Part shown: positions 1 through 7,701 of the stretch, piece after piece
How the letters are laid out: each line of letters opens with the position of its first letter
Numbering within the stretch: the first letter of the stretch is position 1
Assembly: GCA_024402115.1 (NCBI GenBank)
Contig: JAKSJQ010000047.1
Coordinates: 1 to 14,670 of the forward strand
DNA: 14,670 bases
Source: Bacteroidales bacterium
GTDB lineage: Bacteria; Bacteroidota; Bacteroidia; Bacteroidales; UBA932
Direction of reading: 5' to 3'
Notes under the pieces: model-generated
The model's input: only the letters and a program-made list of their open reading frames with translations
Database searches by the model: none
What the model was told of the DNA's origin: nothing
Program-made: the position numbers and the translations under genes

Positions 1-1261
1 ATCCGCGAGGAGCCGCGATGGTGATGCTGAGGTCGTCGATGGCAGCGCCGGTAGTGTTCACGAATACCACCGATGTGCTGCGCTTGGTGCGTGGAGAGAA
101 GGTCTGGAGTCCGTTAGGATAGCCGACCTTGTCCGTACCGCTGATCGCAAGACGCTGTACGTCGTAACCTGCAGCAACGATGTTTGCCTGGATAGCCTGG
201 TTGGCAGCCTCGGTTGGGAAAGTGCCGGCCTTGGTCATCGCGCCCTCGTAGAAGGTACCTGCAGAACCGTTGCTGTTGTCACCGCCGTTTCCGAGGAGGA
301 TTGCACCCTGCTTGCGCATAGGATCATAGCTGTTGCGCTCGTTGCGGATTCGGCCGCCGTCGTAGAGAATGTCAAGCGCTCCCTCCTGCGCGTTGCCGGC
401 CATAGACCTCCAGTGATGAGGCTCACCGTCTGCCATCGCGGTGATGAAGCGCGCTGTCTGGCTCACGAGAGTAGGACAGTATTTGTCGTTAGGATCGTCG
501 TTGACGCATCCCACGAGGTTATTCTCCTGGTCGGTCATGACCCATGGGCCCTGACCTGCACCATAGTACCATCCACGGGAGACACCGTAGTAAGTGGTCT
601 CCATGGTACCGTCGCCGTCGTCGCGGCTATCGGTCTCGGCATTACCGTAGTCGAAGCAGCAGCCGCTGTTGAAGTGCTGGCCGTTGAACACCCAGTACTG
701 ACCTTCTGCCTGATCGTCCACAGCGGTACCCTTCGCATCGTTCCAGCGAAGTCCCATACCCTGGTTGATGAACACTCCGTAGACTTTATGGTTCATGAGA
801 GTCACAGGAGCCCAGTCTGCCATAGGGACATTGTTGAATCCGCCCAATGCATTTCCGCCGAAACCGCCGCGAGGGGCCTGACGGAGATGATTCTCGTTGC
901 CGGACTGATCATAGAGCACGGTGAGCCAGCAGTAGGTATTTGCGCAGAACTCATCCTGAGCAGCTGCGTCTGCATATCCACCTGGATCGCCGGCGCTTGG
1001 CTGTACGACACCGATGTCGAGAGTCTTGCCGTCAGACTGGCGCATCACCTGATAGAGCGGGCCATTGTAATCCTTGTAGAGTGCGCGGGTAGAAGAATGT
1101 GCCGCGGTACATGGAGCACCGTCCTTTGCGTACACATCACATGGGCCTTCCGGACGAGATGGAACCATTCCACCTTCCGAAGCCGTAGCGATCATTGTAG
1201 CAACCGCTGCCGGTACCACAAGTGACGCAGAAAGGACATAAAAGAAGGACTTCCTGTTCAT
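1..1261 (-). CDS. Secreted GH54 alpha-L-arabinofuranosidase (3' end outside window)
   Basis: Glycoside hydrolase family 54, expected to release arabinofuranose side chains from arabinan or arabinoxylan outside the cytoplasm. 420 residues are visible; the C-terminus lies beyond the left edge. A signal peptide (residues 1 to about 28, MNRKSFFYVLSASLVVPAAV) is followed at once by the GH54 catalytic domain, which begins GPCDVYAKDGAPC. By recalled comparison with the fungal AbfB enzymes the key residues are present: the vicinal disulfide C201-C202 (CCFDYGNAE), the nucleophile E246 (TDQENN) and the acid/base D328 (GGDNSNG). Fungal enzymes carry CBM42 after the catalytic domain. Here residues of about 372-420 (VVFVNTTGAAIDDLSITIAA) look instead like the start of an NPCBM-associated NEW3 beta-sandwich; this is inference. 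The start is chosen because the signal peptide begins there and a TAATTTTG promoter box lies 38 nt upstream. It diverges from prmA. GH54 is known mainly from fungi, so a bacterial copy is notable. Confidence 0.92.
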   Translation of the reverse strand, partial: MNRKSFFYVLSASLVVPAAVATMIATASEGGMVPSRPEGPCDVYAKDGAPCTAAHSSTRALYKDYNGPLYQVMRQSDGKTLDIGVVQPSAGDPGGYADAAAQDEFCANTYCWLTVLYDQSGNENHLRQAPRGGFGGNALGGFNNVPMADWAPVTLMNHKVYGVFINQGMGLRWNDAKGTAVDDQAEGQYWVFNGQHFNSGCCFDYGNAETDSRDDGDGTMETTYYGVSRGWYYGAGQGPWVMTDQENNLVGCVNDDPNDKYCPTLVSQTARFITAMADGEPHHWRSMAGNAQEGALDILYDGGRIRNERNSYDPMRKQGAILLGNGGDNSNGSAGTFYEGAMTKAGTFPTEAANQAIQANIVAAGYDVQRLAISGTDKVGYPNGLQTFSPRTKRSTSVVFVNTTGAAIDDLSITIAAPRG

Positions 1262-1299
1262 AGTTGTATTGGTTTAAGTGATATTCGTGGTAATTCCAT

Positions 1300-1307
1300 C
1301 AAAATTA
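1300..1307 (-). promoter_or_regulatory. Bacteroidetes -7 box for the GH54 gene
   Basis: On the minus strand this reads TAATTTTG, an exact match to TAnnTTTG, 38 nt upstream of the GH54 start codon. A TTTG (1323-1326) lies 15 nt further upstream, closer than the usual -33 spacing of about 19 nt, so only the -7 element is called. Confidence 0.55.
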
Positions 1308-1376
1308 GAAAAAAAATCCAATCAAAGAATAGCGTTTTTTCGCAAATTTGCGAAGCAAAATGTAAACGCGCAGGAT

Positions 1377-2225
1377 ATGGACAGTCAGAACTATCTGGAG
1401 ATTACGGTAAGGGTTCCTTCCGAGGAGACCGCAGAGATCATAGAGGCAGTCGTTTCGGACCTTGGGTTCGACTCGTTCGCTTATGAGGACGAGCAGCTCA
1501 GGTGCTATATCCAGGCTCCCCTCTTCGATCAGGATGCATTCAGGGAAATCATCGACGACCTCGCCGGGAACATGGAGATCGAACTGTCATACAGCATCGA
1601 GCAGATGCCTGCCGTAAACTGGAATGCAGAGTGGGAGAAGAGCGGGTTCACCCCGATCGTAGTCGCATCTGAAGTCACCATCATGCCTGCCGGCAGCACT
1701 GCCGAAACACCGATCTGCATAGAACTCGACCCGCAGATGGCCTTCGGCACCGGGCACCACCACACCACATGCATGATGATGGAGACCATGCTTGCGCTCA
1801 GGGAAGAGATCAGGGATTCATCGGTGATGGACCTTGGCTGCGGCACCGCCGTGCTTGCAATTCTGGCGGCAAAGCTCGGCGCAGTGAAGGTCTCAGGAAT
1901 CGACATCGACGCGGTCGCAGCACGCTCCGCCGAGAACAACGTGCGCATGAACGGATTCGACTTCGGCATACTCTGCGGCGACGCGAACGACCTTCAGGAA
2001 GATTCCTATGACTTTCTTCTCGCGAACATCCACAGGAACATAATCATCAACGACCTTCCGCTCTACTCGAAGGCAGTCAGGAATGGCGGAAAACTGCTGC
2101 TCAGCGGCTTCTACTCGGCAGACATCCCTGACATCACCACCGCCGCCGCAACTTGCGGATTCGAGCTCGTAGAGCCGATCCGTTCCCGCGAGGACTGGGC
2201 CTGCCTGCAGCTCATCAGGGCATAA
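1377..2225 (+). CDS. prmA: Ribosomal protein L11 methyltransferase
   Basis: PrmA uses S-adenosylmethionine to methylate ribosomal protein L11 in the cytoplasm. The 282-residue protein has the N-terminal substrate-recognition domain (about 1-75) and the linker signature NWNAEWEKSGFTPI (81-94). The family motif MAFGTGHHHTT (121-131) is followed by the Rossmann methyltransferase motif I MDLGCGT (151-157), the acidic end of strand 2 GIDID (174-178) and the motif IV segment LLANIHRN (214-221), which corresponds to the usual VANI-R-P. The frame is open back to 1278, but those 33 extra codons are low-complexity and lie in the divergent promoter region; the ATG at 1377 gives the usual family N-terminus and length. 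A near-consensus -7 box, CAAATTTG (1343-1350), lies 26 nt upstream. A lipoprotein gene follows 52 nt downstream on the same strand. Confidence 0.95.
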   Translation: MDSQNYLEITVRVPSEETAEIIEAVVSDLGFDSFAYEDEQLRCYIQAPLFDQDAFREIIDDLAGNMEIELSYSIEQMPAVNWNAEWEKSGFTPIVVASEVTIMPAGSTAETPICIELDPQMAFGTGHHHTTCMMMETMLALREEIRDSSVMDLGCGTAVLAILAAKLGAVKVSGIDIDAVAARSAENNVRMNGFDFGILCGDANDLQEDSYDFLLANIHRNIIINDLPLYSKAVRNGGKLLLSGFYSADIPDITTAAATCGFELVEPIRSREDWACLQLIRA

Positions 2226-2277
2226 GACTTTTGCGTTCAAAATAGAATTCACGATAAACCAAGCAAATAAATTGAGT

Positions 2278-2664
2278 ATGCGTAATTTCATAAAATGGCT
2301 GGTGCTCGCGACATGCATTATCTGCACTTCGTGTACAAAAGAGGAATTTGACCGATATTACCGAAGCACTGCGTTGGGCGGACCTTATCTGTTAAAAGGA
2401 TTCAATGTTGACGGGGAAACCATAGCACTATCTGACAAATCAGAGTCGGAAACGGCCAGAAGAGCCCTTGGCGACGGCGTTGACCAGGCTGACTGGTACA
2501 CTCGTCTGTCATGGATAACCGCGTCATACCGCAGTGGGCGTCAAGAGCTGCACCTACTTGTACGAGAGAACACTACCGGCGAGCCCAGGTCATGCAAGAT
2601 ATACGCTACTAAAAAAGACGGAAAAACTGTTTGTGTTACGGTATTACAGAGCACGAAGGAATAG
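2278..2664 (+). CDS. Small putative lipoprotein with BACON-like C-terminus
   Basis: A 128-residue protein with no recognised specific function. The N-terminus has a basic start and a hydrophobic stretch ending in ICTSC, which gives a probable lipidated Cys at residue 19. Cys at the -3 position is not the classical lipobox, so lipidation is likely but not certain. The last 30 residues (RSCKIYATKKDG then KTVCVTVLQS) follow the pattern of the final strands of BACON/Ig-like domains, which commonly end in -VTVTQ- in Bacteroidota surface proteins. The ATG at 2278 is preferred over the in-frame TTG at 2272. It lies 52 nt after prmA with no consensus promoter in the gap, so it may be co-transcribed. 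Its last 21 nt overlap the 3' end of the convergent GH43 gene. Confidence 0.75.
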   Translation: MRNFIKWLVLATCIICTSCTKEEFDRYYRSTALGGPYLLKGFNVDGETIALSDKSESETARRALGDGVDQADWYTRLSWITASYRSGRQELHLLVRENTTGEPRSCKIYATKKDGKTVCVTVLQSTKE

Positions 2665-4251
2665 GAAATCATGGAACTCGCATATCGAGCGGTCCTCGGT
2701 TGCGGAACTGAACACGAAGAAGAGCGGCTGCTTGCCCTTGATACCCTTGAGGCCATAGACAGGAACTGTCACCTCGGTGAGTTCCTGGGCTGCGTTTGCC
2801 TTCACTTCTATCCTGGCGATCACCTTTCCACCGCGACTGGTCTTCGGGCCTCCGACGAGTACGCTGATCGTACCATCCACACCCTCAGGCTTGATATGTG
2901 CGACGAGGGTCGCTGCATCCTTTTCTGAGAGAACGTCAAAGTTGAAGTACTTGTAACCGACGACTGAACCCGAAGTGTTGTTCACGACAGGACAGTAAGG
3001 CTGCTTCTGGTTGAACACACCCTGGTATGAATCCAGGTCGAGCCTGGTCGGCTGGATATATGAGCCCGAGAAGATGAACTTTGGATATGACTGGCCGATT
3101 CCCTTCGGATTGGTGAGGTAGCATGCGAGACCCGCAGGGGTCTTGTACAGAGGGTTGAGTCCGTCGGTGCTGAAGCCCTCGGAATTGAACTCTGCCTCAG
3201 ATATTATGACCTTTCCGCCCTTTCCTTTCTCCACCTTGACGTCGATCTCCGACACCATTGCCTGGCGCGAGAACTCGTCGGTACCGGTCTGACGGTGGTA
3301 GAAGATGTACCACTTGCCGTTGATCTGCTGGATGCTGCCATGGGTGTTTCCATAAGGGTTTGCTGTGCAGATGACCTTGCCATTGTCGTCAAGGTCGCGT
3401 CCACGGCAGTCAATAAGAGTACCGCCATAGGTGAACGGACCGAGCGGATTGTCGCTGTAAGCATATGCGAGGGTATAGTTCACGGAAGGAAGTCCGAATT
3501 CACCCTCCGCTGTGGTACGCGAATAGATGAAGACATACTTGTCTTCGATCTTCCTCATCGAAGACGCCTCGAAGAAGCGGAAGACTCCCGGCTGATTCAG
3601 GTTGGATACCATGTCATGGACGATCTCAGTACCAGGCTTCACGGTCGCCATGGTCTCAGGGTCGAGTTCTGCGCCGTTTGACTCCTGGAAGCCCCAATAT
3701 CCATAGACCTTGCCGTCGTCGACGAACACTGCAGGGTCGAAACCGAGGATTCCATCATTCAGGCGGGGATTCTCCTTGTTCCAATTGATCACGGTGAACG
3801 GTCCGTCCGGGCGGTCGCTCACGCATACCTGGCCATTACGTCCACGGGATTGATTATTAGGATAGAGATAATACTGTTTGCGTCCGTCCGGGCCTGTCTT
3901 CACGGCAATATCAGGAGCATAGAGAATGTCACCGATGCCGTCTGCACGGAACTTCTCCCCATTCGCGTCGGTCTCCGACTTGAAGATGATTCCGTCATAG
4001 CGCCAATTGGAAAGATCATCCACCGGCGCCGACCATACCACCTGGTCACGTCCACAGTATGCCGTGATGATGTTGTCATGGGATCCGTACACATACACCC
4101 TCTGCTTGCCCGGACAGTCTGGATCGTCGAATACGTAAGGTTCTCCGTCAGGGATGTATTCCCAGAGCGGAAGATATGGATTCTGGGCTGATGCGAAAAT
4201 GGAAAATGCGGCCATTCCGACGAGGGAAAGCAGGCCTTTCTTCATGGTCAT
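2644..4251 (-). CDS. Secreted GH43 family glycosidase with CBM6-like C-terminal domain
   Basis: A five-bladed beta-propeller glycosidase, expected to act on arabinose- or xylose-containing polysaccharides or oligosaccharides in the periplasm or at the surface. The 535-residue protein starts with a signal peptide ending near FASAQ (residue 23). The propeller spans about 24-350. The likely catalytic residues are a base in IPDGEPYVF (D35, with E37 as an alternative), the pKa modulator D172 in FDPAVFVDDG and the acid E228 in FFEASS. Further family motifs are VYVYGSHD (52-59), YAPDIAV (111-117) and GNTHGSIQQINGKWYIFYHR (301-320). Residues of about 400-535 resemble CBM6: VGYKYFNF (431-438) and a final strand FFVFSS...CEFHDFLF. 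The exact subfamily and substrate are not assigned. The ATG at 4245 (MKKGLLS) is an equally good start. It has its own promoter box and sits downstream of the TonB receptor's terminator. Confidence 0.9.
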   Translation of the reverse strand: MTMKKGLLSLVGMAAFSIFASAQNPYLPLWEYIPDGEPYVFDDPDCPGKQRVYVYGSHDNIITAYCGRDQVVWSAPVDDLSNWRYDGIIFKSETDANGEKFRADGIGDILYAPDIAVKTGPDGRKQYYLYPNNQSRGRNGQVCVSDRPDGPFTVINWNKENPRLNDGILGFDPAVFVDDGKVYGYWGFQESNGAELDPETMATVKPGTEIVHDMVSNLNQPGVFRFFEASSMRKIEDKYVFIYSRTTAEGEFGLPSVNYTLAYAYSDNPLGPFTYGGTLIDCRGRDLDDNGKVICTANPYGNTHGSIQQINGKWYIFYHRQTGTDEFSRQAMVSEIDVKVEKGKGGKVIISEAEFNSEGFSTDGLNPLYKTPAGLACYLTNPKGIGQSYPKFIFSGSYIQPTRLDLDSYQGVFNQKQPYCPVVNNTSGSVVGYKYFNFDVLSEKDAATLVAHIKPEGVDGTISVLVGGPKTSRGGKVIARIEVKANAAQELTEVTVPVYGLKGIKGKQPLFFVFSSATEDRSICEFHDFLFLRAL

Positions 4252-4279
4252 AATCAAGTGTATTACGGGTTGAGTTCCT

Positions 4280-4287
4280 CAAAGTTA
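4280..4287 (-). promoter_or_regulatory. Bacteroidetes -7 box for the GH43 gene
   Basis: On the minus strand this reads TAACTTTG, an exact TAnnTTTG match, 28 nt upstream of the GH43 start. It follows directly after the T-rich tail of the upstream terminator, which separates GH43 from the TonB-receptor transcript. Confidence 0.6.
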
Positions 4288-4289
4288 GG

Positions 4290-4329
4290 AAAAATAAAGA
4301 AACTCCGGCACGCTGGGTACCAGAGTTTC
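4290..4329 (-). terminator. Intrinsic terminator of the TonB-dependent receptor gene
   Basis: Read on the minus strand, GAAACTCTGG pairs with CCGGAGTTTC (10 pairs, one G-U) around an 11-nt loop and is followed by TTTATTTTT. It lies 44 nt after the receptor's stop codon. Confidence 0.75.
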
Positions 4330-4373
4330 ACATAATCTTATTTGTCCAACTGATCCGGAATTCCGGAGACAGC

Positions 4374-6719
4374 TTAGAATCTGAAGTAGACTTTGCCCAT
4401 GAAGTTCACAGGAGCCTGAGGGAACACACCCTCCTCCCAGTATGCAGGGTTCTTCTCCTCGTTGAACCATGCGTTGTAAACCCATGCATCAGAGTAGTAG
4501 ATGTTGTTGGTGAAGTTGTTCACGTAGAAACCGAGGCCGAGGCGCGCGCCGTCGTGGCCGAGATTGTCGTGGCCGGCACCGCGGCTGAGGTTGAACTCGT
4601 GGGTGACGGCGAGGTTCGCAACGTAATATGCAGGCATGCTGCGGTCAGCGCAGCTGGTGTTGTCCCAGTACTGCTTTCCGACGAACTTCGCATTGAATGA
4701 GATCGCGGTGGTCTTGAGAGAGTTGTGCGCGATGGTCTTGAATGGGTTGAAGGTCACCTGAGCCATGGCCACCACCGATGGAGACATGAGCATGGTGGTC
4801 TTGTCGAAATGCTCGGTGTGCTGCTCTGGAGCAGGGGTCCACCAGTCGAGGTTGTCGTAGGTGTCGAAGTATGCGGTGTAGTCCTTGATCTGGTTCATGC
4901 TGAGGGTCACGTTACCCTCGAGCTTCACCCATGGAGCCGCCTGGTATGCGGCTGCGAGCTCGATACCGCGGCGATAGCTGCGTCCCACATTCTCCTTGAT
5001 TGCATAACCGACATCAGAGAGTTTGCCGGTCTCGAGGAGCATGTCCCAGTATTCCATGAGGTAGATGTTCGCTGAAGCGGCGAATTTCTTGCCGGTGTAC
5101 TGGTATCCGAGCTCGATGTCGAGCATCTTCTCAGGCTTGAGCTCACTCTTGTTGTCGCTCCAGTTGCTGCTGATGATCACCTCCTTGATGTCGCTGCGGC
5201 CAGGCTCGCGATGTCCGAGGGCTGCGGAAGCGTATGCCTTGTGCTCAGGAGCCCATGCGAAGGTCACACCTGCGCGGGGGTTGAAGAAGTTCCACTTTGT
5301 CTTGTAGTCGAGAGGAGCGTCGTCGTCATCGTCGATACCGTTCATCTTGAGAGCCACTCCCCTGTACTGGAGGTCGAGATATGCGGTCACCCATGATGCA
5401 GGGCTGTACTCGGCGCGTGCGAATACGCTTGCCTCGTCCTTGTATGCGCGGTTGAAGTACCACATGTTGGACTCGGAAATCGAGTTGTCGATCTTCGAAT
5501 AGTCGAAATCGTCGCCGAAGAGGCTGTTCCAGAAGTTAACGCCGTAGTGGTTGCCGATGTAGCGTGAAAGGTTGACGCCGCCCACAAGGTTGATGCCGTC
5601 GCCCTTCCATGAGAGCTGGGTGTTGCCTACATAATAGTTGTTGAGCATGGCCTTGCGGATGAGGAAGTCAGCCTTGTCCTTCTTGGTGTAAGGCATGCCG
5701 AGAGCTGAGAGTTCCTCGTTGCTGAAACCGTACTTGCTGAACTTCTTGCCAGCCTTCATCTCCTCGTACCAGCCGTCACCGTTGGTCCAGTTGAAGGTGG
5801 TGGTCCATACGATGTTGTGCGCGAACTGGTGGGTATAGTTGAGCTGGAGATGGTTCTGGGTGTAGTTGTCGGTATCGTTGTCATAGCGATGCTGATTACC
5901 GAGCGAATCCCACCAGAGGCCAGCCTCGTTGTACCTGCGGTTCTCAGCCATCTGTGCGAGGCTGATACCGTTCCATGTGATACCGGTGTGCTGGTCGCCC
6001 ATGAGCCAGGTGAGGCGGAGGGAATTGTTCCCCCTCATCCATCCGAGTACCGCGAATGCAGACTGCACCTTCGCGAATGCATTGTCGATGTAGCCGTCGG
6101 TGAAGTTGCGTGAATATGCGAAGTCCGCATAGAGACCCGACTTGGTGAGGCCTGTACCTGCAGATATGGTGGACATGAAGCTGTTGAACGAGCCCACCGC
6201 GAGATCCACGCTTGCGTATGGGTCAGCACCCACATTCGCAGTGCTCATGTTGATGCTGGCGCCGAACGCACCCGCACCGCTGGCGGAGGTGCCGAGACCG
6301 CGCTGGAGCTGCACCGATGAAAGGAGGTTGCCAAGCGACGGGATGTTCACCCAGAAGACCTCCTGGGACTCTGCGTCGTTGAGGGTGATACCGTTGAGGG
6401 TGACATTGATCTGCGAGCCCTTCGAGCCGCGGACGGTCATCTTCGAATAGCCGATTCCCGTTCCGCCCTCATTGGTGGAAACGACCGAAGGCTGAAGGTT
6501 CAGCGCCATCGGCAGGGAGTTGATCGGATTCTGCTCACGAAGTTCGGAGCCCTGGATCATGGTATAGGTGACAGGAGTATGGGCGCCTGCCCTGGAAGCA
6601 GACACCACGGTACTGTCGATACGGTCCTCACGATCTGAATATGGATCATTGTCATTGCCTGGACCCACAACAGGCGAGAGCAGTGTCCTCAACACTGCAA
6701 AGAAGAGAATTGTTTTCAT
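4374..6719 (-). CDS. TonB-dependent outer-membrane receptor under TPP riboswitch control (probable thiamin importer)
   Basis: A 781-residue outer-membrane beta-barrel that would import a scarce ligand with energy from TonB. The N-terminal segment (about 1-20) can serve as a signal peptide. A TonB-box-like IDSTVVSAS (34-42) precedes the plug domain (about 45-160), with the typical segments MTVRGSKGSQINVTLNGITL (94-113) and VQLQRGLGTSASGAGAFGAS (136-155). The rest is aromatic-rich barrel strands ending in the outer-membrane signature VYFRF. There is no N-terminal carboxypeptidase-regulatory-like domain and no SusD neighbour, so it is not a SusC-type glycan porin. A TPP riboswitch ends 1 nt before the start codon, so the most likely ligand is thiamin or a related compound, as for the TPP-controlled outer-membrane receptors (OMthi type) known in Bacteroides. 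The ligand is inferred from regulation only. A terminator follows, so it appears to be a single-gene unit. Confidence 0.9.
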   Translation of the reverse strand: MKTILFFAVLRTLLSPVVGPGNDNDPYSDREDRIDSTVVSASRAGAHTPVTYTMIQGSELREQNPINSLPMALNLQPSVVSTNEGGTGIGYSKMTVRGSKGSQINVTLNGITLNDAESQEVFWVNIPSLGNLLSSVQLQRGLGTSASGAGAFGASINMSTANVGADPYASVDLAVGSFNSFMSTISAGTGLTKSGLYADFAYSRNFTDGYIDNAFAKVQSAFAVLGWMRGNNSLRLTWLMGDQHTGITWNGISLAQMAENRRYNEAGLWWDSLGNQHRYDNDTDNYTQNHLQLNYTHQFAHNIVWTTTFNWTNGDGWYEEMKAGKKFSKYGFSNEELSALGMPYTKKDKADFLIRKAMLNNYYVGNTQLSWKGDGINLVGGVNLSRYIGNHYGVNFWNSLFGDDFDYSKIDNSISESNMWYFNRAYKDEASVFARAEYSPASWVTAYLDLQYRGVALKMNGIDDDDDAPLDYKTKWNFFNPRAGVTFAWAPEHKAYASAALGHREPGRSDIKEVIISSNWSDNKSELKPEKMLDIELGYQYTGKKFAASANIYLMEYWDMLLETGKLSDVGYAIKENVGRSYRRGIELAAAYQAAPWVKLEGNVTLSMNQIKDYTAYFDTYDNLDWWTPAPEQHTEHFDKTTMLMSPSVVAMAQVTFNPFKTIAHNSLKTTAISFNAKFVGKQYWDNTSCADRSMPAYYVANLAVTHEFNLSRGAGHDNLGHDGARLGLGFYVNNFTNNIYYSDAWVYNAWFNEEKNPAYWEEGVFPQAPVNFMGKVYFRF

Positions 6720-6720
6720 A

Positions 6721-6796
6721 AACTTCCTCCGGCGGAATTACCCGCATCAGGTTCTATGGGTGTTTTCTCAGCCGAAACTATTTCAGCACCCCAGTT
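6721..6796 (-). promoter_or_regulatory. TPP (THI-box) riboswitch
   Basis: The minus strand contains the THI-element core in order: CTGGGGTGC, GGCTGAGA (CTGAGA at 6766-6771), ACCC, GAACCTGATGCGGGTAAT, then TTCCGCCGGAGGAAG. The closing stem P1 can form from AACT (6793-6796) and AGTT (6721-6724). The aptamer therefore ends 1 nt before the ATG at 6719 of the TonB receptor. With no room for a separate expression platform, ligand binding probably blocks translation initiation directly by burying the region just upstream of the start codon. High TPP would then shut off the receptor. Confidence 0.95.
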
Positions 6797-6818
6797 AAAC
6801 AAAATATGTAACATGTCT

Positions 6819-6832
6819 GCGCCCTGCGGCGC
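6819..6832 (-). terminator. Small GC hairpin after the glutamine cyclotransferase gene
   Basis: On the minus strand GCGCC-GCAG-GGCGC forms a 5-bp GC stem with a 4-nt loop, 6 nt after the stop codon at 6839. There is no long T-tract, so termination strength is uncertain. It lies between this gene and the promoter/riboswitch of the TonB receptor. Confidence 0.4.
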
Positions 6833-6838
6833 GAGAAC

Positions 6839-7591
6839 TCATTTCACCCTCACGAGACGCACCTCGTACATGCGAGGCCAGTACTTTCCCGTAAGGAAGA
6901 TCTTTCCCGTCTTCTCGTCGTAGGCTATGCCGTTCAGAACGTCTGTCCTGTCGGTATAGAGTCCACGAGGAAGAAGACCCGTACAGTCGATGACTCCCGT
7001 CACCTTTCCGTCTTCAGGATTGATCATAACTATCTCGTCGGTAGTGTAGACATTTGCCCACACCTGTCCGTCAATATATTCAAGTTCGTTGAGCCAGCGT
7101 ACCATACGTCCGTCGTTCCTTACGGTCACATGGCGCAGCTCCTGGAAATTCTCGTCCATGAAATACAGGCGTGAAGATCCGTCACTGGCGATGAGCTGCT
7201 TGCCGTCAGTGGTGATGCCCCATCCCTCGCGAGGATAAGACCATCCCTGGAGATATTTCAGAGAATCTGCGTCATAGACGAAGGCCGTCGCTTCTCTCCA
7301 AGTAAGAATGTAAAGCTTGCCGTCGAGCATCACCGAACCCTCGAGGAAGTACTTCGGATCGAAGTTGATGCGCTCGATCGCCTCTCCGCTCTTGAGGTCC
7401 ACCTTGCGGAAGGTAGACTCACCGTACTGGCCTGTGCTCTCGTAGAGCTGGCCGTCACGGAAGAAGAGGCCCTGGGTGTATGAGGTCACGTCATGAGGAT
7501 ACTCCGCCACCACCTCGAGGGTATAGTGGCGCACTCCTCCGCATGAGCAGAGAAGCAGCATCGCAAGCATCATGAACATCAATTTTCTCAT
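6839..7591 (-). CDS. Glutaminyl-peptide cyclotransferase (glutamine cyclotransferase family), lipoprotein
   Basis: A member of the plant-type glutamine cyclotransferase family, five-bladed propellers that convert N-terminal glutamine of peptides to pyroglutamate. The 250-residue protein has a lipobox LCSC with Cys17, so it should be membrane-anchored outside the cytoplasm. Family motifs occur in order: HDVTSYTQGL (33-42), LYESTGQYGEST (49-60), EGSVMLDGKLYILTW (84-98), EGWGITTDG (122-130), ASDGSS (135-140), LNELEY (167-172), WANVYTTDEI (178-187), LNGIAYD (219-225) and LTGKYWPRMYEV (233-244). The length is normal for the family with a signal sequence added. It has its own promoter box and diverges from the steroid reductase gene. 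The physiological substrate in Bacteroidota is not evident from the context. Confidence 0.9.
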   Translation of the reverse strand: MRKLMFMMLAMLLLCSCGGVRHYTLEVVAEYPHDVTSYTQGLFFRDGQLYESTGQYGESTFRKVDLKSGEAIERINFDPKYFLEGSVMLDGKLYILTWREATAFVYDADSLKYLQGWSYPREGWGITTDGKQLIASDGSSRLYFMDENFQELRHVTVRNDGRMVRWLNELEYIDGQVWANVYTTDEIVMINPEDGKVTGVIDCTGLLPRGLYTDRTDVLNGIAYDEKTGKIFLTGKYWPRMYEVRLVRVK

Positions 7592-7614
7592 ACTTCCGTA
7601 TCGTTTTGACGGCG

Positions 7615-7622
7615 CAAATGTA
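7615..7622 (-). promoter_or_regulatory. Bacteroidetes -7 box for the glutamine cyclotransferase gene
   Basis: On the minus strand this reads TACATTTG, an exact TAnnTTTG match, 23 nt upstream of the start codon at 7591. It forms a divergent pair with the plus-strand box at 7653-7660. Confidence 0.6.
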
Positions 7623-7652
7623 CATAAAAAACCTTTTATGAAAAAATATTGC

Positions 7653-7660
7653 TACCTTTG
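7653..7660 (+). promoter_or_regulatory. Bacteroidetes -7 box for the steroid reductase/OYE/rnpB unit
   Basis: TACCTTTG matches TAnnTTTG exactly and lies 41 nt upstream of the ATG at 7702. A T-rich stretch (7634-7637) is the only -33 candidate. No other consensus box was seen before rnpB, so this promoter may serve all three genes. Confidence 0.6.
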
Positions 7661-7701
7661 ACCGATTTTCCCTCCATACGCAGGGGTTTGGTTCAAGATT
7701 T

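Noticed and set aside
413..1225. Long plus-strand reading frame
   Set aside because: Runs antisense to the GH54 gene, whose catalytic motifs and signal peptide are clear; the frame's composition is atypical and it has no domain.
1278..1376. N-terminal extension of prmA
   Set aside because: The extra 33 codons lie over the divergent promoter region, are A/T-rich and do not match the PrmA N-terminus; the ATG at 1377 fits the family.
1893..2327. Minus-strand frame across the prmA 3' end
   Set aside because: Antisense to prmA and the lipoprotein start; no recognisable protein features.
4354..4367. Perfect palindrome TCCGGAATTCCGGA between the TonB receptor stop and its terminator
   Set aside because: Only 14 bp with no loop room for a stable hairpin; the nearby stem with a T-tract is the better terminator, so this was not given a role.
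2644..6719. Polysaccharide utilisation locus with SusC
   Set aside because: The TonB receptor lacks the SusC-type N-terminal domain, has no SusD partner, is separated from GH43 by a terminator and is under a TPP riboswitch.
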